This document shows positions 9,175 through 17,979 of a DNA stretch of 37,937 bases, in pieces. How positions within the stretch are numbered: the first letter of the stretch is position 1; each line of letters starts with the position of its first letter. The notes beneath the pieces were generated by a model that saw only the letters and a program-made list of their open reading frames with translations, was not told where the DNA came from and ran no database searches. A program made the position numbers and the translations under genes. This DNA comes from an uncultured Clostridium sp. (GTDB lineage Bacteria > Bacillota > Clostridia > Lachnospirales > Lachnospiraceae): the NCBI GenBank assembly GCA_947644195.1, contig CANRZB010000039.1, positions 1 through 37,937 on the forward strand, given 5' to 3'.

Positions 9175-10119
9175 CTAATAATCAAAAAGATCATTTAGAT
9201 CATTCGGTTGATGTGTTTCCCGAGAAGTATAGATAAGTTCGGGACTGGAGACACTGACTCTGGTTCCGGGAGCGATGGATTCTGTGATAAATGCGCTACC
9301 GCCAATAACAGATCCTTTGCCGATTACCGTTTCCCCACCCAGGATGGAGGCATTAGAATAAATGGTAACGTTATCCTCAATGGTAGGATGACGTTTCACG
9401 TCCCGTAATAACTGTCCGCTGCGGGTAGAGAGCGCACCTAATGTCACACCCTGGTATATTTTTACATTATTGCCGATCGTGGTGGTTTCCCCAATGACAA
9501 TACCAGTACCATGGTCGATGAAGAAAAATTCCCCAATCGTTGCGCCGGGATTGATATCAATTCCGGTATGACCATGTGCATATTCGGACATAATACGCGG
9601 AATAAACGGGACATCCATTCGATATAACTCATGTGCCATGCGATAGACAAAGATGGCAAATAATCCCGGATAACAGAAGATTATTTCTTCTTTTGTCTTG
9701 GCAGCAGGGTCACCGTTGAAAGCCGCCTGTACATCTTTAATCAACATGTTTTGGATGTGGCTGAAAGAGGAAAAGAACTGGTCGCAGATTTCTTCCGCGC
9801 GGTCGGCAATTGCTTCGTCTGTGGCGGGTTTATTAGCCAGGTCCTTTGCACTGTGCCTGAGAGCAAAACGAATTTGTTCTGCCAGCGATTCATATACTTT
9901 AATAATATTGTGTCCCAGAAAATATTCCGGGATGGTATGTCCTAATTGTTCTTTATCAAAATAGCCGGGAAACATGAGCTGACGCAGTCCCATAATGATA
10001 TGAATGATTGCGTCACGGTTCGGCATGGGATGATCTTCTTCTAAATAGAACAGTTCCTCATTTGTATAATTTTCAGAGATGGCGTCGATGATCTCTGATA
10101 GTCTGGCTTCTGAAAACAT
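9175..10119 (-). CDS. cysE: Serine O-acetyltransferase
   Basis: It transfers acetyl from acetyl-CoA to L-serine to make O-acetylserine, the committed step of cysteine synthesis. At 314 aa it has an N-terminal helical domain of about 170 residues, longer than in short EpsC/CysE proteins. A left-handed beta-helix of hexapeptide repeats follows (GIDINPGATIGEFFFIDHGTGIVIGETTTIGNNVKIYQG..., with catalytic His in FIDHGTG and TLGALS). AAAGGATC lies about 6 bases before the ATG. It is transcribed towards the amidase operon and away from the MarR promoter. No cysK lies in the window, so the pathway partner must be elsewhere. Confidence 0.93.
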   Translation of the reverse strand: MFSEARLSEIIDAISENYTNEELFYLEEDHPMPNRDAIIHIIMGLRQLMFPGYFDKEQLGHTIPEYFLGHNIIKVYESLAEQIRFALRHSAKDLANKPATDEAIADRAEEICDQFFSSFSHIQNMLIKDVQAAFNGDPAAKTKEEIIFCYPGLFAIFVYRMAHELYRMDVPFIPRIMSEYAHGHTGIDINPGATIGEFFFIDHGTGIVIGETTTIGNNVKIYQGVTLGALSTRSGQLLRDVKRHPTIEDNVTIYSNASILGGETVIGKGSVIGGSAFITESIAPGTRVSVSSPELIYTSRETHQPNDLNDLFDY

Positions 10120-10228
10120 GTTACGATCCTTTCTGTGTGATATGAATTTTGTTCTGTCTTTCTATGTATATATGATTATTCTACAACGGAAAGACTACAC
10201 TTGCAAATGTTTTGGCGGAATTCTTGAT

Positions 10229-10257
10229 TTGACAAAACAGGAGATTCCGGGTATAAT
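10229..10257 (+). promoter_or_regulatory. Consensus sigma-A promoter for marR-citrate synthase
   Basis: A perfect TTGACA (10229-10234), a 17-base spacer and a perfect TATAAT (10252-10257) are present. The predicted start of transcription is near 10264, about 120 bases before the MarR start codon. Such a strong promoter next to a repressor gene suggests it is normally repressed. Confidence 0.88.
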
Positions 10258-10263
10258 GATTCA

Positions 10264-10290
10264 AAAGTGAACAGTTGAATTTTACACTTT
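10264..10290. promoter_or_regulatory. Possible MarR operator (inverted repeat at the transcription start)
   Basis: AAAGTG (10264-10269) and CACTTT (10285-10290) form a 6-base inverted repeat with a 15-base interior that itself contains AACAGTT. It begins at the predicted transcription start of the marR promoter, where a MarR-type dimer could block initiation. The symmetry is real, but its use as an operator is inferred from position. Confidence 0.4.
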
Positions 10291-10381
10291 ATAGTAGCAG
10301 TTCGGAGAGGACTGGGCAAGTTGCTGTGGATGCGCAGCGGATGCCATGAGATGGATATGCTATGGCAATAGGGAGAACATC

Positions 10382-10870
10382 ATGGATGAGGGAATAGAAT
10401 CATTATTGAATGGACAGCAGTATAAACGGTTTCAGGAGAAATTTCTGGGACCGATTGCGGAGGAGTATGGATTATCGGTATTGGAACTCCGGTTACTTCG
10501 CTTTCTGGATGCCTACCAGCATCTCGATACGGCCAAGGACATTGTCAAAGTACGCCACTGGACGAAATCACATGTGTCCAAGGCAATTGAAGATCTGATT
10601 GAGCGGGGATATCTTCAAAGGCAGATTGATGAAAGGGACCGCAGAAAGGTTCATTTGACAGTGCAGAAGGATGCGGGACCCTTGTTAGTTCGGATTCGGG
10701 CAGAGTACCAGAATATGAACCGGATAATATGGCAGGGGATTGGCGATGAGGAGTTGAGGATCATAGCACAGGTAGCAAAAAAGATTTCTGACAACATAGA
10801 TTCCTGTCCGGGAAACCGGGAACAACAGAATCCCAGAGAAAGAGAGGCTGATTATGCAGAAAAGTTTTGA
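10382..10870 (+). CDS. MarR-family transcriptional regulator
   Basis: A 162-residue winged-helix protein. The helix-turn-helix region is around ELRLLRFLDAYQHLDTAKDIVKVRHWTKSHVSKAIEDL, and the wing is marked by the characteristic DERDRRKVHLTVQ. Long flanking helices probably form the dimer interface. ATG 10382 was chosen because AGGGAG ends 6 bases before it; an upstream in-frame ATG at 10346 has no ribosome binding site. The C-terminus overlaps the citrate synthase start by 17 bases, so the two are co-transcribed. This suggests the regulator controls its own operon, including the TCA entry enzyme. The ligand is unknown. Confidence 0.9.
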   Translation: MDEGIESLLNGQQYKRFQEKFLGPIAEEYGLSVLELRLLRFLDAYQHLDTAKDIVKVRHWTKSHVSKAIEDLIERGYLQRQIDERDRRKVHLTVQKDAGPLLVRIRAEYQNMNRIIWQGIGDEELRIIAQVAKKISDNIDSCPGNREQQNPREREADYAEKF

Positions 10871-12287
10871 AAAGATGATGAATGATTTTACGGAGAAGCA
10901 TTGTAAAATCTGTGTGGAGAATAATTCTATCAATGTAGAGTTATTCGATGAATATGGGGTTAAGAGAGGGCTGCGTGACAAAAATGGAAAGGGCGTGCTG
11001 TCTGGAATTACCAATATTTCTTTGATCAAAGCAACGGATATCGCAGATGACGGACATGTAATCCCCTGTGACGGCCAGTTATACTACCGTGGGTACAATA
11101 TCTATGACCTGACGGGAGGGTTCCGTGAGGATAAACGCTACGGGTTTGAGGAGGTAGCGTATCTGCTGCTCTTTGGGGAGTTGCCGAATAAGGATAACCT
11201 CAAAGAATTTCGGAGCATTTTGGCAAAGAACCGCAGACTCCCTACGAATTTTGTGCGTGATGTCATTATGAAAGCGCCGAGTAAGGATATTATGAATTCT
11301 TTGACCAAGAGTGTGCTGACCCTGGCATCCTATGATGACGAGGTAACAGATAATTCTTTGGATAATGTACTGCGTCAGTGTCTGATGTTAATCAGCGTGT
11401 TTCCGATGCTGGCGGTATATGGCTATCATGCGTATAATCACTATGAATGTGATGAGAGTTTCTACATCCACCGTCCAGACGATAATTTGTCGGCAGCAGA
11501 AAATATTTTGCGGATGCTGCGCCCCGATAAGAAATACAGTGAGGTGGAAGCCAGAGTGCTGGATTTGGCGTTAGTGCTACATATGGAGCATGGTGGCGGC
11601 AACAATTCCACGTTTACTACACGTGTAGTAACCTCTGCGGGTTCCGATACTTATTCCGTCATGGCAGCAGCGTTGTCTTCCTTAAAAGGACCAAAACATG
11701 GTGGTGCAAATATTAAAGTGGTTGAGATGATGCAGGATCTCAAGAATACAGTTCATGACATAACAGACGAAGATGAGGTAAGGGAATACCTGCGGAAACT
11801 GGTGCGCAGGGAAGCGTTTGACCGCCGTGGTCTGATCTATGGCATGGGGCATGCGGTATATTCTATTTCTGATCCGAGAGCCGTGGCGTTTAAGGAATTT
11901 GTGGAGCTGTTGGCGAAGGAGAAACACCAGTCGGAAGAGTTTTCTTTGTACTCTATGATTGAGCGGATTGCACCGGAGGTAATCGGTGAGGAGCGCGCTA
12001 TTTATAAGGGTGTTAGTGCGAATGTAGACTTTTATAGTGGATTTGTCTATAGTATGTTGGGGATTCCACAGGAGTTGTTCACACCAATCTTTGCAATGGC
12101 ACGTATTGTAGGATGGAGTGCACATCGCATGGAGGAATTAATCAATGTAGATAAAATTATTCGTCCGGCTTATCAGAGCATCGTGGTTCCGCGGGTTTAT
12201 GAGAGCCTCAAGGACCGCTCGACTCTGCGGATCTCCCACAAGGAGGATCATACGCTGCAACTAACGATGAAAGATAAGAGTTGCTAG
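10854..12287 (+). CDS. gltA: Citrate synthase
   Basis: It condenses acetyl-CoA and oxaloacetate to citrate. The family catalytic residues are visible: His246 in MEHGGGNNSTF, His282 in GPKHGGAN and Asp392 in NVDFYSGFVY. The 477-aa length exceeds typical bacterial type I/II enzymes of 370-430, with an N-terminal extension of about 60 residues before the synthase fold (SGITNISLI, GQLYYRGYNI). No aconitase or isocitrate dehydrogenase gene lies beside it. In fermentative Clostridia this enzyme usually serves glutamate synthesis rather than a full cycle. The start overlaps marR and is preceded by a GAGAGG ribosome binding site. A strong terminator follows. Confidence 0.93.
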   Translation: MQKSFEKMMNDFTEKHCKICVENNSINVELFDEYGVKRGLRDKNGKGVLSGITNISLIKATDIADDGHVIPCDGQLYYRGYNIYDLTGGFREDKRYGFEEVAYLLLFGELPNKDNLKEFRSILAKNRRLPTNFVRDVIMKAPSKDIMNSLTKSVLTLASYDDEVTDNSLDNVLRQCLMLISVFPMLAVYGYHAYNHYECDESFYIHRPDDNLSAAENILRMLRPDKKYSEVEARVLDLALVLHMEHGGGNNSTFTTRVVTSAGSDTYSVMAAALSSLKGPKHGGANIKVVEMMQDLKNTVHDITDEDEVREYLRKLVRREAFDRRGLIYGMGHAVYSISDPRAVAFKEFVELLAKEKHQSEEFSLYSMIERIAPEVIGEERAIYKGVSANVDFYSGFVYSMLGIPQELFTPIFAMARIVGWSAHRMEELINVDKIIRPAYQSIVVPRVYESLKDRSTLRISHKEDHTLQLTMKDKSC

Positions 12288-12305
12288 AGCTGAAAGAAAT
12301 ATTAT

Positions 12306-12354
12306 AAAGTCCTGTTGATTTTTTGTGCAGACAATGAACAGGACTTTTTGTTTT
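12306..12354 (+). terminator. Intrinsic terminator after citrate synthase
   Basis: AAAGTCCTGTT (12306-12316) pairs perfectly with AACAGGACTTT (12337-12347) across a 20-base loop and runs into TTTTTGTTTT. It lies 19 bases after the gltA stop. Confidence 0.92.
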
Positions 12355-12448
12355 GCAAAAACTGCGTTCGGAAAAGCAAGAAGATAATCACACTGACACA
12401 ACGGATACGTTGACTTTGTCCCAGACAGGAAATGTAAGATTTTCGTAA

Positions 12449-12477
12449 AGACTTTTTCTGCCAGGGTGTGTTATGCT
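12449..12477 (+). promoter_or_regulatory. Candidate extended -10 promoter of the two-component/vWA operon
   Basis: TATGCT (12472-12477) is preceded by TGT, giving an extended -10 (TGnTATGCT). The -35 position (about 12449-12454) has no good match. An alternative is TTGACT (12410-12415) with TAAGAT (12435-12440) at a long 19-base spacing. A weak -35 with an extended -10 fits an activated promoter. Confidence 0.45.
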
Positions 12478-12521
12478 GATATCGTGAAAGAAGCTGGAGG
12501 ATGTGCAGGGGGAGGAAGTCT

Positions 12522-13214
12522 ATGAATAAGGCAAATATACTGGTGGTCGATGACGACCGGGAGATTGCGGAATTGGTGGGAATTCGTTTAGAGGAAGAGG
12601 GATATGAGGTATATCAGGCAAATAATGGAATACGGGCATTGGAGATTTTTGATGCGGAGCAGATTGACCTGGTCATTCTGGATATTATGATGCCGGGAAT
12701 GGATGGCAATGAGGTGTGTAACCGGATTCGGGAAAAGAGTACCGTTCCGATTATCATGCTCAGCGCTAAGGATGCGGAAATTGATAAAGTGTCCAGCCTG
12801 TATCAGGGAGCAGATGATTATGTGACCAAACCCTTTCAGCAGATGGAACTGATGGCGAGGGTAAAGTCTCAGCTTCGACGCTCCCAGAGTTTTAGCGGTA
12901 CGTCGACGGAACTGAGTGGAGTGGTGGATATGCCAAATCTTTGGATGGAGAAAAAGACCCACCAGGTAAAAGCCTATGGAAAAGAAGTGAAACTGACACC
13001 GACGGAATTTGATCTGTTGTATCTGCTGGCATCTCATCCTGGTCAGGTTTTTACCACAGACGAGATCTTTGAGAGGGTTTGGAAAGAGAAGAGTTTTGAA
13101 ATGAGTAACACGGTTATGGTGCATATTCGGAGGCTGCGGGGGAAAATTGAAATGGATCCCCGGGATGCGAAAATTATCAAGACCGTCTGGGGTGTGGGGT
13201 ACAAGTGTGACTAG
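12522..13214 (+). CDS. OmpR/PhoB-family response regulator (VanR-like)
   Basis: A receiver domain (residues 1-120) has the acidic pocket VVDDD, the phospho-acceptor Asp54 in ILDIMMPGMDG, Thr/Ser in IIMLSAKD and Lys in YVTKPF. It is followed by a winged-helix DNA-binding domain ending in VWGVGYKCD. ATG 12522 was chosen because GGGGGAGGAAG is well spaced before it. It is the first gene of a long plus-strand run and is paired with the histidine kinase 106 bases downstream. The stop codon lies within a 32-base palindrome. Its targets are unknown; control of its own operon (envelope stress or wall antibiotics) is inferred from the VanRS-like pairing. Confidence 0.94.
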   Translation: MNKANILVVDDDREIAELVGIRLEEEGYEVYQANNGIRALEIFDAEQIDLVILDIMMPGMDGNEVCNRIREKSTVPIIMLSAKDAEIDKVSSLYQGADDYVTKPFQQMELMARVKSQLRRSQSFSGTSTELSGVVDMPNLWMEKKTHQVKAYGKEVKLTPTEFDLLYLLASHPGQVFTTDEIFERVWKEKSFEMSNTVMVHIRRLRGKIEMDPRDAKIIKTVWGVGYKCD

Positions 13215-13242
13215 TGTACTGACACATGTGTCAGTACACTAG
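13211..13242. repeat. Perfect 32-base palindrome between response regulator and kinase genes
   Basis: CTAGTGTACTGACACA (13211-13226) is followed directly by its exact reverse complement (13227-13242), so there is no loop. It includes the TAG stop of the response regulator. A second weak hairpin (AGCT-GCATGT-AGCT) follows, then TTTTC. It could be an operator, a processing or attenuation hairpin, or a weak terminator reducing kinase expression. Confidence 0.9.
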
Positions 13243-13320
13243 AGCTGCATGTAGCTTTTCGGAGATTGTGAGTGCTGACGTGGGTGACATGACAGCAAGG
13301 GTAATTAGAGAGGAAGAAGA

Positions 13321-14541
13321 TTGAAGCGGAAAACACTATATTTTCAAAGTCTGAGGACAGAGTTGATCGTATATGCGTTTTGCAGTATGGGGCTGGCTGT
13401 GTTGACAGAGATTTTAGCCGGAGGGGTAATTTATCTGATCTCTAGGTTGTTGGGAAAGACATACCGGAATCTTGGGATGCCTAGGCCATCTCCTGATCTG
13501 TTGCCGGATTGGTCCAGTCGATCACAGCAGATGCCAGGATATCAACAGATTACCCGATTTGATCGGCGGACTATCTATGCAGTATTGTTGATCATCATGA
13601 TTGCAACGATTAGCCTGTTTATCATCTATTTTTTATTACTGTCTAAAAGAATTATCCGGGACATGTCCTATATTTCGGACAATATCACACATATTGCGAC
13701 GGGAAATATGACAGACCATATAGAAATTGGCAGACAGGATGAATTGGGAGAAATTGCAAGTCGGGTCAATGAGATGCAGGAAAAGCTCTATGCTATGATG
13801 GAGTTGGAACGGAAGGCTTTGCAGGATAACAAGAATCTGATTACCAGTGTAGCCCATGATCTGCGCACACCGGTTACTTCCATTATGGGGTATCTGGAAT
13901 TGGCCATGGATATGGAACATCATCCGTTAGAGGATCGACAGAAGTTTGCTGCGATAGCCTTCCAAAAGGCAGTTCGTCTGGAACGTCTGATTCAGGATCT
14001 GTTCAGTTATACCAGATTGATGAACGGAGAAATTACGTTGCATCGCAGTGAGATTGATCTGGTGCAGTTGGTTCGACAGATGGTTGAGGAATTTTATCCT
14101 ATTTTCCAGGATCACGATCTGGAATGTACCTATCACAGTAATGTCAACTGCCAGCTGATGGTGTTGGATGGAGAAATGATTGCCAGGGCGGTACAGAATC
14201 TATTGAGCAATGCCGCCAAATATGGGCAGGATGGGAAACAGATTACCGTCAATATTGAGAAACTGGATCAGGAAATTCAGATCAGTGTAACGAATTTCGG
14301 ACAGATGATACCGGAGGAGAGTTTGTCCTCCATCTTTCAGAAATTTTACCGAGTGGAGCAGTCAAGATCAACCGATACCGGAGGAACCGGGTTGGGATTA
14401 AATATAGCTTATGAAATTATTCAACTGCATGGTGGCAAAATTCAGGTGTCCAGCAGTATCCAGGGAACGCAGTTCACAATTGCGCTGCCTTTGGACACAG
14501 AGTCCAGCAGAGAAAGTAAAGGAGGAGAAGTCAGTGAATAA
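13321..14541 (+). CDS. Sensor histidine kinase (VanS-like)
   Basis: A 406-residue membrane kinase: TM1 (about residues 14-40), a short extracellular loop of about 40 residues, TM2 (about 82-104), then a HAMP linker. The dimerisation/phosphoacceptor helix carries His179 in SVAHDLRTPVTSIMGYLELA. The ATPase domain shows N box NLLSNAAKYG and G boxes GGTGLGLNIAYEI. The start is TTG at 13321 with GAGAGG upstream; the next ATG would remove half of TM1. The small sensor loop suits intramembrane or close-to-membrane sensing. It is the partner of the upstream regulator, and its 3' end overlaps the next gene by 8 bases, so it belongs to the same transcript as the ABC/vWA genes. Confidence 0.93.
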   Translation: MKRKTLYFQSLRTELIVYAFCSMGLAVLTEILAGGVIYLISRLLGKTYRNLGMPRPSPDLLPDWSSRSQQMPGYQQITRFDRRTIYAVLLIIMIATISLFIIYFLLLSKRIIRDMSYISDNITHIATGNMTDHIEIGRQDELGEIASRVNEMQEKLYAMMELERKALQDNKNLITSVAHDLRTPVTSIMGYLELAMDMEHHPLEDRQKFAAIAFQKAVRLERLIQDLFSYTRLMNGEITLHRSEIDLVQLVRQMVEEFYPIFQDHDLECTYHSNVNCQLMVLDGEMIARAVQNLLSNAAKYGQDGKQITVNIEKLDQEIQISVTNFGQMIPEESLSSIFQKFYRVEQSRSTDTGGTGLGLNIAYEIIQLHGGKIQVSSSIQGTQFTIALPLDTESSRESKGGEVSE

Positions 14542-17047
14542 CAAAGAAGCCAGGAAAAGACAGCATAGGGGAATCAGGCTGTTCTGCGGGATCCTATCGG
14601 CATGCCTATTAGGTGTCCTTGCTCCGTGGAGCGGGGGAAGCGTACAGGCAAAGCAGTTGGTGCAGAAGAGTGAAAATTACCGTTATCTGACCTATGAAGC
14701 GGGAGAGATTGAAGTAAAGATACACATCGGACTGTCTGGCAATACCATTCGTACGGGACGTTATGCTCCGGTGCATTTGATCCTTAAAAACAAAGGGAAA
14801 GATTTTGAGGGGTCCTTCCGGTTCTATTTGAATTCCCAGGATATGGAGAAGACGGATCGAAATATTGTGGAGAAGAAGGTACAGATTGCCGGGGGTGAGA
14901 CCAAGGAGTATTCTTTGCTGATTGCCTGTGAATCAGATGTTCAGACGGCGCTTTGTGATAAAAAAGGAGAGCCTATCGATGAGGATCATTTGGATAAGCA
15001 ACTTGTGACTGTGGGGAAAGAGGAGGGAGGAACTCCATTCCTGGGTTGTTTGTCAGAGGATAAATCATCTTTAGATTACCTTGCTGATCCAGATTTAATC
15101 CAGGTTATGGATCTGCAGGACTGGATGTTTCAAGGTGATGCCAGGATGTTTGATATGTTTGATATTCTGGTTATAAATCAGTTTGATACGACACAGTTTT
15201 CTGAGAAACAGATTGCTGCTATCAATGAATGGGTGAGCCAGGGCGGTACGCTGGTTTTAGGAACGGGATCACAGCCCGAAAAAACATTAAAGGCATTTTC
15301 GGGGACGCTGCTGCAGGGAACGATTGGTGAAAGCAAACGGGTATCCACCCAGTTCGGGACAGAGCTGGATATCAGCGAATTACAGATCGAGAATATGGAA
15401 TCTATTTTGAACCAGGGTCAGGATATGTTGATGGGAGCGATGAATTATGGCCGAGGCAGGGTCATGGTTGCCGCTTTTGATTTGGCGGTAGCAGGAGATA
15501 AGCTGCGTGAGAATTTGCAGAGCTTGATGTATGTTAATATGGGCACCGACCGGAAAGAGGAATTAATGCGGCAGGCGGCGTTGCTCCAGGATGATATGAT
15601 GAATTCCATAAATATGTGGGATGAATATTCTTTGTCGAATGGTCTGGAGGCTACGGAAGTAAACGGTCTGCCCAATGTAGCTCTATATGCGGTAATTCTA
15701 CTGGTGTATGCGGTACTGATCGGTCCACTGCTATACTCTGTATTGCGGAAGAGGGGGAAGCGGGAATGGTTGTGGGGACTGATTCCTGCATCTGCAATTG
15801 TTTTTTCTGTCATGATCTATCTGATTGGTACGGGAACCCGTGTAAGACATCCGTATATTAACTATCTGTCATGTATTGATTTGTCCAGTCAGGAAAAATC
15901 TTGGTATCAAACATATATGATGATAACCAGTCCGAATAATGATCCGTTTGAGATAGAAACATCTGAGAAACAAATTATTCCTTATCGAATCAATTGGGAT
16001 TTTTACAGGGATGATGGTATCTCTAATTTAGATTATCAGTGCAGACTGGAGTACGCAGAGGATAAAACTGCCTTACATTTTGATAATATGGGTTCTTTCG
16101 ACCATCTTTCATTTCGCCAGAGTCAGGAGACTCCGCAAAAAGGAAGAGTTCAGTTTACCGATTTAAATCTGAACTATGGTGAGTTTAGAGGAATTGTGAC
16201 GAATCAGTCGGAATATGATTTGGAACAGTGCGTGCTGATTTGCAATAATGGATTTCTGAGTCTGGGAGATTTGAAACGGGGAGAAAGCGTTGCTTTGGAT
16301 CAGTTAGAGGATTCTGCCTGGGTTCAGGATCTGGGATCCTATGAATCGATTGCGGCCCAAATAACTGGATTTGAGAATAGATACCAGCGCAATGATGTCC
16401 AGGGGTTGCGGCGAACGGTAATGCTGAACCGGCAATATTGTGTAGATTCCAGTCAAAATGAATCTTATTTCTATGGTTTCCTGGCGCCGAACCAGGAGAC
16501 AGAGTTTACCGAGCAGTACGATGTGGATTTGTATGGGGAGACTGCGGTGGTACAGCGCTTGAATCAGGAAGATCTGGGGAAAGAGACTGCGGAGAGGATC
16601 GCCTATCTGGATATCTTTTCACAGGAGGTTCCTAATGAAATACAAAATGGAAATGGATTGAGTGAAAGAGAATATAAAGTCAGTTACCATTTGGGAAGTG
16701 TAGGGATGGTGGAATCTCTGCAGCTTGGATATTATCGGTCTGAAAATAATGAGTTTCAAATTGTAAATCCTTTGCAGAGTCCTATCGATGATATTCCCTA
16801 TGTGGGACAGATTTTTATGGGAAAAATTTTTGCGGTCAACCAAGAGAACGGAAAACGGGAGCAGGTCTTTACGGCGGGTCAGGAGAATGTGGTTTCTGAT
16901 GTGTCAAAGTATCTGGATTCCAATGGAAACCTGGAGTTGATTTATCAGGTCGAGGCGATAGATGAGGTGCAGTATCCTGATGCAGGGGACTATTTTGATA
17001 CCTACTGCCTGCCGCAACTGGTACTGGAAAGGAGGAGAGCACAATGA
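14534..17047 (+). CDS. Secreted/membrane protein with GATase-like domain, partner of ABC-2 transporter (837 aa)
   Basis: The GTG start at 14534 follows GGAGGAG by 6 bases and gives a classic signal peptide (basic residues, then FCGILSACLLGVLAPW, cleavage near VQA). The extracellular part contains a segment like the beta/alpha core of class I glutamine amidotransferase-like (GldG/DUF4350-like) proteins: FDILVINQFDTTQFSEKQ, AINEWVSQGGTLVLGTG, MVAAFDLAVAG. No catalytic Cys triad is obvious. Two membrane helices lie at about residues 380-402 and 410-434, followed by a ~400-residue extracytoplasmic C-terminal region. The stop shares ATGA with the ABC ATPase. By position it is probably the extracytoplasmic partner of the ABC-2 transporter. 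The role is inferred. Confidence 0.75.
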   Translation: MNNKEARKRQHRGIRLFCGILSACLLGVLAPWSGGSVQAKQLVQKSENYRYLTYEAGEIEVKIHIGLSGNTIRTGRYAPVHLILKNKGKDFEGSFRFYLNSQDMEKTDRNIVEKKVQIAGGETKEYSLLIACESDVQTALCDKKGEPIDEDHLDKQLVTVGKEEGGTPFLGCLSEDKSSLDYLADPDLIQVMDLQDWMFQGDARMFDMFDILVINQFDTTQFSEKQIAAINEWVSQGGTLVLGTGSQPEKTLKAFSGTLLQGTIGESKRVSTQFGTELDISELQIENMESILNQGQDMLMGAMNYGRGRVMVAAFDLAVAGDKLRENLQSLMYVNMGTDRKEELMRQAALLQDDMMNSINMWDEYSLSNGLEATEVNGLPNVALYAVILLVYAVLIGPLLYSVLRKRGKREWLWGLIPASAIVFSVMIYLIGTGTRVRHPYINYLSCIDLSSQEKSWYQTYMMITSPNNDPFEIETSEKQIIPYRINWDFYRDDGISNLDYQCRLEYAEDKTALHFDNMGSFDHLSFRQSQETPQKGRVQFTDLNLNYGEFRGIVTNQSEYDLEQCVLICNNGFLSLGDLKRGESVALDQLEDSAWVQDLGSYESIAAQITGFENRYQRNDVQGLRRTVMLNRQYCVDSSQNESYFYGFLAPNQETEFTEQYDVDLYGETAVVQRLNQEDLGKETAERIAYLDIFSQEVPNEIQNGNGLSEREYKVSYHLGSVGMVESLQLGYYRSENNEFQIVNPLQSPIDDIPYVGQIFMGKIFAVNQENGKREQVFTAGQENVVSDVSKYLDSNGNLELIYQVEAIDEVQYPDAGDYFDTYCLPQLVLERRRAQ

Positions 17048-17979
17048 TAGAGATTCGGGATTTAGAGAAAAGATATGGTAGATTTATAGCGCTCAATCAT
17101 CTTAATCTTCAAATTGAAAAAGGAGAGTTATTTGGCTTTGTTGGGCCGAATGGAGCTGGAAAAACCACGACCATGCGTATTTTGTCGGGACTGTTAAAAG
17201 CAGACGGAGGAACTGCTTCTGTGGCAGGGATTGATGCATTGCATCAATCGCAGGAGTTAAAATCTAAAATTGGTTATATGCCTGACTTTTTCGGGGTATA
17301 TGATAATCTGCGAGCCATTGAGTATATGGAATTCTATGCATCCTCCTATGGGATTTATGGGAAAAAGGCTACAGATTTGTGCATGAATCTGATGGACCTG
17401 GTTCATTTATCTGACAAGGCAATGTTTTATGTGGACGGATTATCCCGGGGCATGAAGCAAAGACTGTGCCTAGCGCGGAGCATGGTACACAATCCAGAAT
17501 TATTGATTCTGGACGAACCAGCATCGGGTCTGGATCCTCGTGCCCGTTTCGAGATGAAAGAGATTCTCAAAAATCTGAACAGTATGGGTAAAACTATTAT
17601 TATCAGTTCCCATATTCTATCAGAACTGGCGGAGATGTGTACGACCATTGGTATCATAGACCATGGACAGATGCTGGTTAAGGGTGCGGTTGATGATATC
17701 CTGTCTCATTTGAATACGTCCAATCCATTGGTGATTAGGACACTGGGAGGACGGGATCAGGCCATTAAAATATTAAAAGAAAATCCAATGGTTACGAATC
17801 TGTCGATGAAGGAACAGGAAATTGTCATTAATTTCAAGGGCACGGAGAAACAGGAGGCAGAGTTATTATCCACCCTGGTTTCTCAGGGCGTAGAAGTCCT
17901 CTCCTTTGTACGCCAATCCGGGAATTTAGAGGAAGTCTTTATGGAGATCACGGGAAGCAAGGAGGTGTTGTCAGCATGA
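17044..17979 (+). CDS. ABC-2 type transporter, ATP-binding protein
   Basis: A 311-residue stand-alone ATPase with Walker A GPNGAGKTTT (about residues 35-44), Q-loop GYMPDFFGVYD, signature LSRGMKQRL, Walker B ILDEPASGLDP and H-loop ISSHIL. The C-terminal ~90 residues form an accessory domain typical of ABC-2/GldA/NatA-like ATPases. It is coupled to both neighbours by ATGA overlaps. It energises the permease that follows. Confidence 0.95.
   Translation: MIEIRDLEKRYGRFIALNHLNLQIEKGELFGFVGPNGAGKTTTMRILSGLLKADGGTASVAGIDALHQSQELKSKIGYMPDFFGVYDNLRAIEYMEFYASSYGIYGKKATDLCMNLMDLVHLSDKAMFYVDGLSRGMKQRLCLARSMVHNPELLILDEPASGLDPRARFEMKEILKNLNSMGKTIIISSHILSELAEMCTTIGIIDHGQMLVKGAVDDILSHLNTSNPLVIRTLGGRDQAIKILKENPMVTNLSMKEQEIVINFKGTEKQEAELLSTLVSQGVEVLSFVRQSGNLEEVFMEITGSKEVLSA

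Noticed and set aside
14411-14533. In-frame ATG at 14411 as start of the GATase-like protein
   Set aside because: It lies deep inside the kinase gene without a ribosome binding site; GTG 14534 has GGAGGAG and begins a clear signal peptide.
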